Shown: one piece after another, positions 5,997 through 7,418 of the stretch
Layout: the number at the start of each line of letters is the position of its first letter
How positions within the stretch are numbered: position 1 is the stretch's first letter
NCBI GenBank assembly: GCA_958448685.1
Contig: CAUDEV010000054.1
Coordinates: forward strand, 1-7,418
DNA from: an uncultured Alphaproteobacteria bacterium
Lineage (GTDB): Bacteria > Pseudomonadota > Alphaproteobacteria > RUG11792
Direction: 5' to 3'
DNA: 7,418 nucleotides
Notes under the pieces: generated by a model
The model's input: the letters and a program-made list of their open reading frames with translations, nothing else
Databases searched by the model: none
Told to the model about the DNA's origin: nothing
Translations under genes and position numbers: made by a program

Positions 5997-6905
5997 ATGA
6001 AAATTTTTAAAACTTTAGGAATACTTGCATTATTAATTAGCGGGATCAATCAAAGCTACTCTGTAACGACAGAAACTTTAGAACTTGAACAAACAATGCC
6101 TCAAACAATTAGTCCTTTGCACCGAGATTTAAATGAGTTTAGAACAAATAATCCTCAGCTTAATTATGGAATTAGTTCAATAGAAAGTCTTTATAACAGT
6201 GGTATGGATATTGAAGAATTATATGGAGCAAAAAAATCTCATTTATGTTTAAGGGAAATTCTATTTAAGTTGGAAATCATTGCCGGTGGAGGATGTGGAG
6301 TTTTGCGTTGTCTTAGTGTTTTTCATCCTGATATTGATGCTTTCGCAAAAGCATTGATTGGATGTTATGCTGGAAAGGCTCTCTTTTGGGGAGCGGATGC
6401 CTATTTAAATAACTCTGCCAAACAAGCTTCTATATCTTTAATAAATACAGCGCAAACAGGCGCTTTGTTAGTATCAGAGGTTTCTAAAAAGATCAATGAG
6501 GTTAATAGGATTGACTTTTCTCCAATATTGAATATATCTAAAAAGGTTATAGATATCATGAATCAAAGAGACCTTGATGAAGATGGCGTGAAAAAACTTG
6601 AAAGATTGCAGATTTTAACGAAGAAAATGAGTAACTTATCTACATTTAAAAAAGTTGTAGTAACAGGAGGAAAAATATTATCATTTATAATAGGTGCATC
6701 TGCAGGAATTACTATTGCTGCAACAGGCCAATATTCTGACCCTTCCTATTGGTTAACTTTAATAACATGCGCTTTCGATCCTATAATCGATTGTATAAAC
6801 ACAAGAGCCACAACAAAACCAATAATCAGAAAATATATTACTGTTAGTGAGATGATTTATCTTTGTGACGGGTTTATAAAAGAATATGAATGTTTCGAGC
6901 CATAA
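5997..6905 (+). CDS. Exported cysteine-rich protein of unknown family
   Basis: I do not recognise this 302-aa protein. Residues 1-22 form a Sec signal peptide (MKIFK, then a hydrophobic run, probable cleavage after SYS). Two hydrophobic regions follow, at about 92-132 (Gly-rich, GGGCG) and 218-268 (TGGKILSFIIGASAGITIAA, then WLTLITCAFDPIID). Each could form a helical hairpin in a membrane. A charged helical stretch (140-218) separates them. Both regions begin with Phe-Lys and a Gly-Gly pair, hinting at an old internal duplication. The mature part has eight cysteines (84, 100, 105, 123, 258, 266, 290, 299), many for an exported protein. GTGAGG five bases before the ATG is a good ribosome binding site and fixes the start. 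A CtrA-type site lies 44 bp upstream and an intrinsic terminator downstream, so it is a single-gene unit. Confidence 0.8.
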   Translation: MKIFKTLGILALLISGINQSYSVTTETLELEQTMPQTISPLHRDLNEFRTNNPQLNYGISSIESLYNSGMDIEELYGAKKSHLCLREILFKLEIIAGGGCGVLRCLSVFHPDIDAFAKALIGCYAGKALFWGADAYLNNSAKQASISLINTAQTGALLVSEVSKKINEVNRIDFSPILNISKKVIDIMNQRDLDEDGVKKLERLQILTKKMSNLSTFKKVVVTGGKILSFIIGASAGITIAATGQYSDPSYWLTLITCAFDPIIDCINTRATTKPIIRKYITVSEMIYLCDGFIKEYECFEP

Positions 6906-6972
6906 GACAAAGGAGTTATATAAATTTAAAAGTTTGACCAACATATTGATAATAATATAAAAATTTGAAATG

Positions 6973-7018
6973 AAGTCCCGTAAAAATACCTAAAATTTTA
7001 TGGGACTTTTTATTTTTT
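6973..7018 (+). terminator. Intrinsic terminator of the 302-aa gene
   Basis: Arms 6973-6985 and 6996-7008 form a 13-bp stem (one G-U pair) with AAGTCCC/GGGACTT at its base and a 10-nt loop, followed by a T-rich tract (7009-7018, nine of ten T). It begins 67 bp after the stop codon. The right arm and T-tract belong to the 23-nt block also found at 182-204, so this terminator is partly built from repeat sequence. Confidence 0.75.
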
Positions 7019-7110
7019 GACATACGCGTTCCTAATGTATATCCTGAAAATATGAGGTATTCAGGCGTGCGACGTGTGATACCCTTAAAATTATATCACA
7101 CGTCGCGCGC
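6979..7110 (-). repeat. Hairpin-bearing intergenic repeat, right copy
   Basis: Inverse-oriented relative of the repeat at 60-211. Its hairpin is longer: arms 7065-7081 and 7094-7110 give 17 pairs (one G-U) around a 12-nt loop, with the core GCGACGTGTGATA. The exact 23-nt shared block is 6989-7011. Compensating differences between the two copies keep the stems paired, which argues that the hairpin itself is selected or that the copies arose from a structured unit. Confidence 0.75.
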
Positions 7111-7141
7111 CCTCCATGTAATTCTTCATAATATATATTTA

Positions 7142-7254
7142 TTTTCGAAAGGCGGGAACGATTTTATTGATTTACTCTTATTTAGTCAAGTCACACTTCG
7201 TTTCACTCGTTCTTTGGACTTGACTAAATTTCGTAAACCCATCCTTTTCGAAAA
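7142..7254. repeat. Imperfect palindrome inserted in the right repeat flank
   Basis: A perfect 12-bp inverted repeat (TTTAGTCAAGTC at 7181-7192, its complement at 7217-7228) encloses a 24-nt loop. Further out, TTTTCGAAAGG (7142-7152) pairs with CCTTTTCGAAAA (7243-7254) apart from one extra base. The left flank has no equivalent between its terminal arm and hairpin repeat. It may be a small non-autonomous element, but no target duplication is evident. Confidence 0.55.
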
Positions 7255-7318
7255 AAATAATATAAAAAGAGTTATAACAAATGGCGCATTTAGGCTCATT
7301 AAGGCGTCCTCTATAATA

Positions 7319-7338
7319 AACTTTTCGCAAGAAAAGTT
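7319..7338 (+). other. Perfect 8-bp hairpin with GCAA loop
   Basis: AACTTTTC, GCAA, GAAAAGTT: an uninterrupted stem capped by a GNRA-type tetraloop if transcribed from the plus strand. No T-tract follows on that strand, so it is not a normal terminator. On the minus strand it is followed by TTTATTA, a poor one. It is probably part of the repetitive DNA. Confidence 0.4.
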
Positions 7339-7352
7339 ATCTCTCGACTTTT

Positions 7353-7406
7353 TAAACCCTTCTACCTTAGGGATGGATGTTAAATTAACCTTAAACCATA
7401 TTGAAG
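7353..7406. repeat. Right arm of long terminal inverted repeat
   Basis: Reverse complement of positions 1-54 with one mismatch. Twelve further bases follow to the end of the window. Between this arm and the hairpin repeat lie about 240 bp that have no counterpart on the left, so the flanks are related but not equal. Inverted copies this long can recombine and flip the DNA between them. Confidence 0.9.
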
Positions 7407-7418
7407 AAGTTGTGACTT

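Larger units (their letters stand above)
6906..7418. other. Non-coding, repeat-rich right flank
   Basis: No credible gene lies here. In order it contains an intrinsic terminator (6973-7018), the right copy of the hairpin repeat, an imperfect palindrome (7142-7254), a small perfect hairpin (7319-7338) and the right arm of the terminal inverted repeat (7353-7406), with 12 bases beyond it. Confidence 0.75.

Noticed and set aside
1..7418. Whole window as a composite transposon or integrated element with terminal inverted repeats
   Set aside because: No transposase, integrase or resolvase, no visible target duplication, and the contents include conserved housekeeping genes (ispE, dapD, glycosylase). 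A repeat-limited contig is simpler.

Overview
The window is an AT-rich (roughly 30% GC) stretch of bacterial chromosome, most likely from an alphaproteobacterium of the host-associated kind (Holosporales/Paracaedibacter-like or a relative). The evidence is indirect: two perfect CtrA-type operator sequences, a uracil-DNA glycosylase carrying the WRPPGNRTP variant that I associate with alphaproteobacteria, succinylase-type lysine/diaminopimelate synthesis (DapD), the MEP isoprenoid pathway (IspE), and a lone Hcp-like (type VI secretion tube) protein. No rRNA, tRNA, CRISPR, integrase or transposase gene is visible.

Layout. Positions 1-387 are non-coding: an inverted-repeat arm, a GC-rich hairpin repeat and a CtrA box. 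An Hcp-like gene (388-1041, +) meets dapD (1038-1817, -) tail to tail, with interlocked stop codons. A minus-strand series then runs, in transcription order, ispE (5252-4419), an AI-2E/PerM-type membrane protein (4357-3308), two small exported proteins that look like diverged tandem paralogues (3229-2504 and 2507-1830, overlapping by ATGA), and dapD. Divergent from ispE is a family-4-like uracil-DNA glycosylase (5251-5934, +) whose ATG overlaps the ispE ATG. It has a near-ideal extended -10 promoter that would give a leaderless mRNA. A second CtrA box follows directly, then an unrecognised 302-aa exported, cysteine-rich protein (5997-6905, +) and an intrinsic terminator. Positions 6906-7418 are again non-coding and repeat-rich.

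The two ends mirror each other. Positions 1-54 and 7353-7406 form an inverted repeat with a single mismatch. Just inside lie inverted copies of a hairpin-bearing repeat. The right side also holds about 240 bp of extra palindromic sequence between these two parts. Because the window stops so close to these repeats, the simplest reading is a contig ended by a dispersed repeat, not a transposon; no mobility gene lies between the arms.

How the parts fit. ispE, dapD and the glycosylase are housekeeping genes. The other genes concern the envelope or secretion: the Hcp-like protein, three signal-peptide proteins and a polytopic membrane protein. The two plus-strand genes of that group each have a TTAAC-N6-TTAAC site about 45-50 bp before the start codon, which suggests shared control by the developmental regulator CtrA. 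That link, and the unknown exported families, are the most interesting content. I do not see a complete new multi-gene system.
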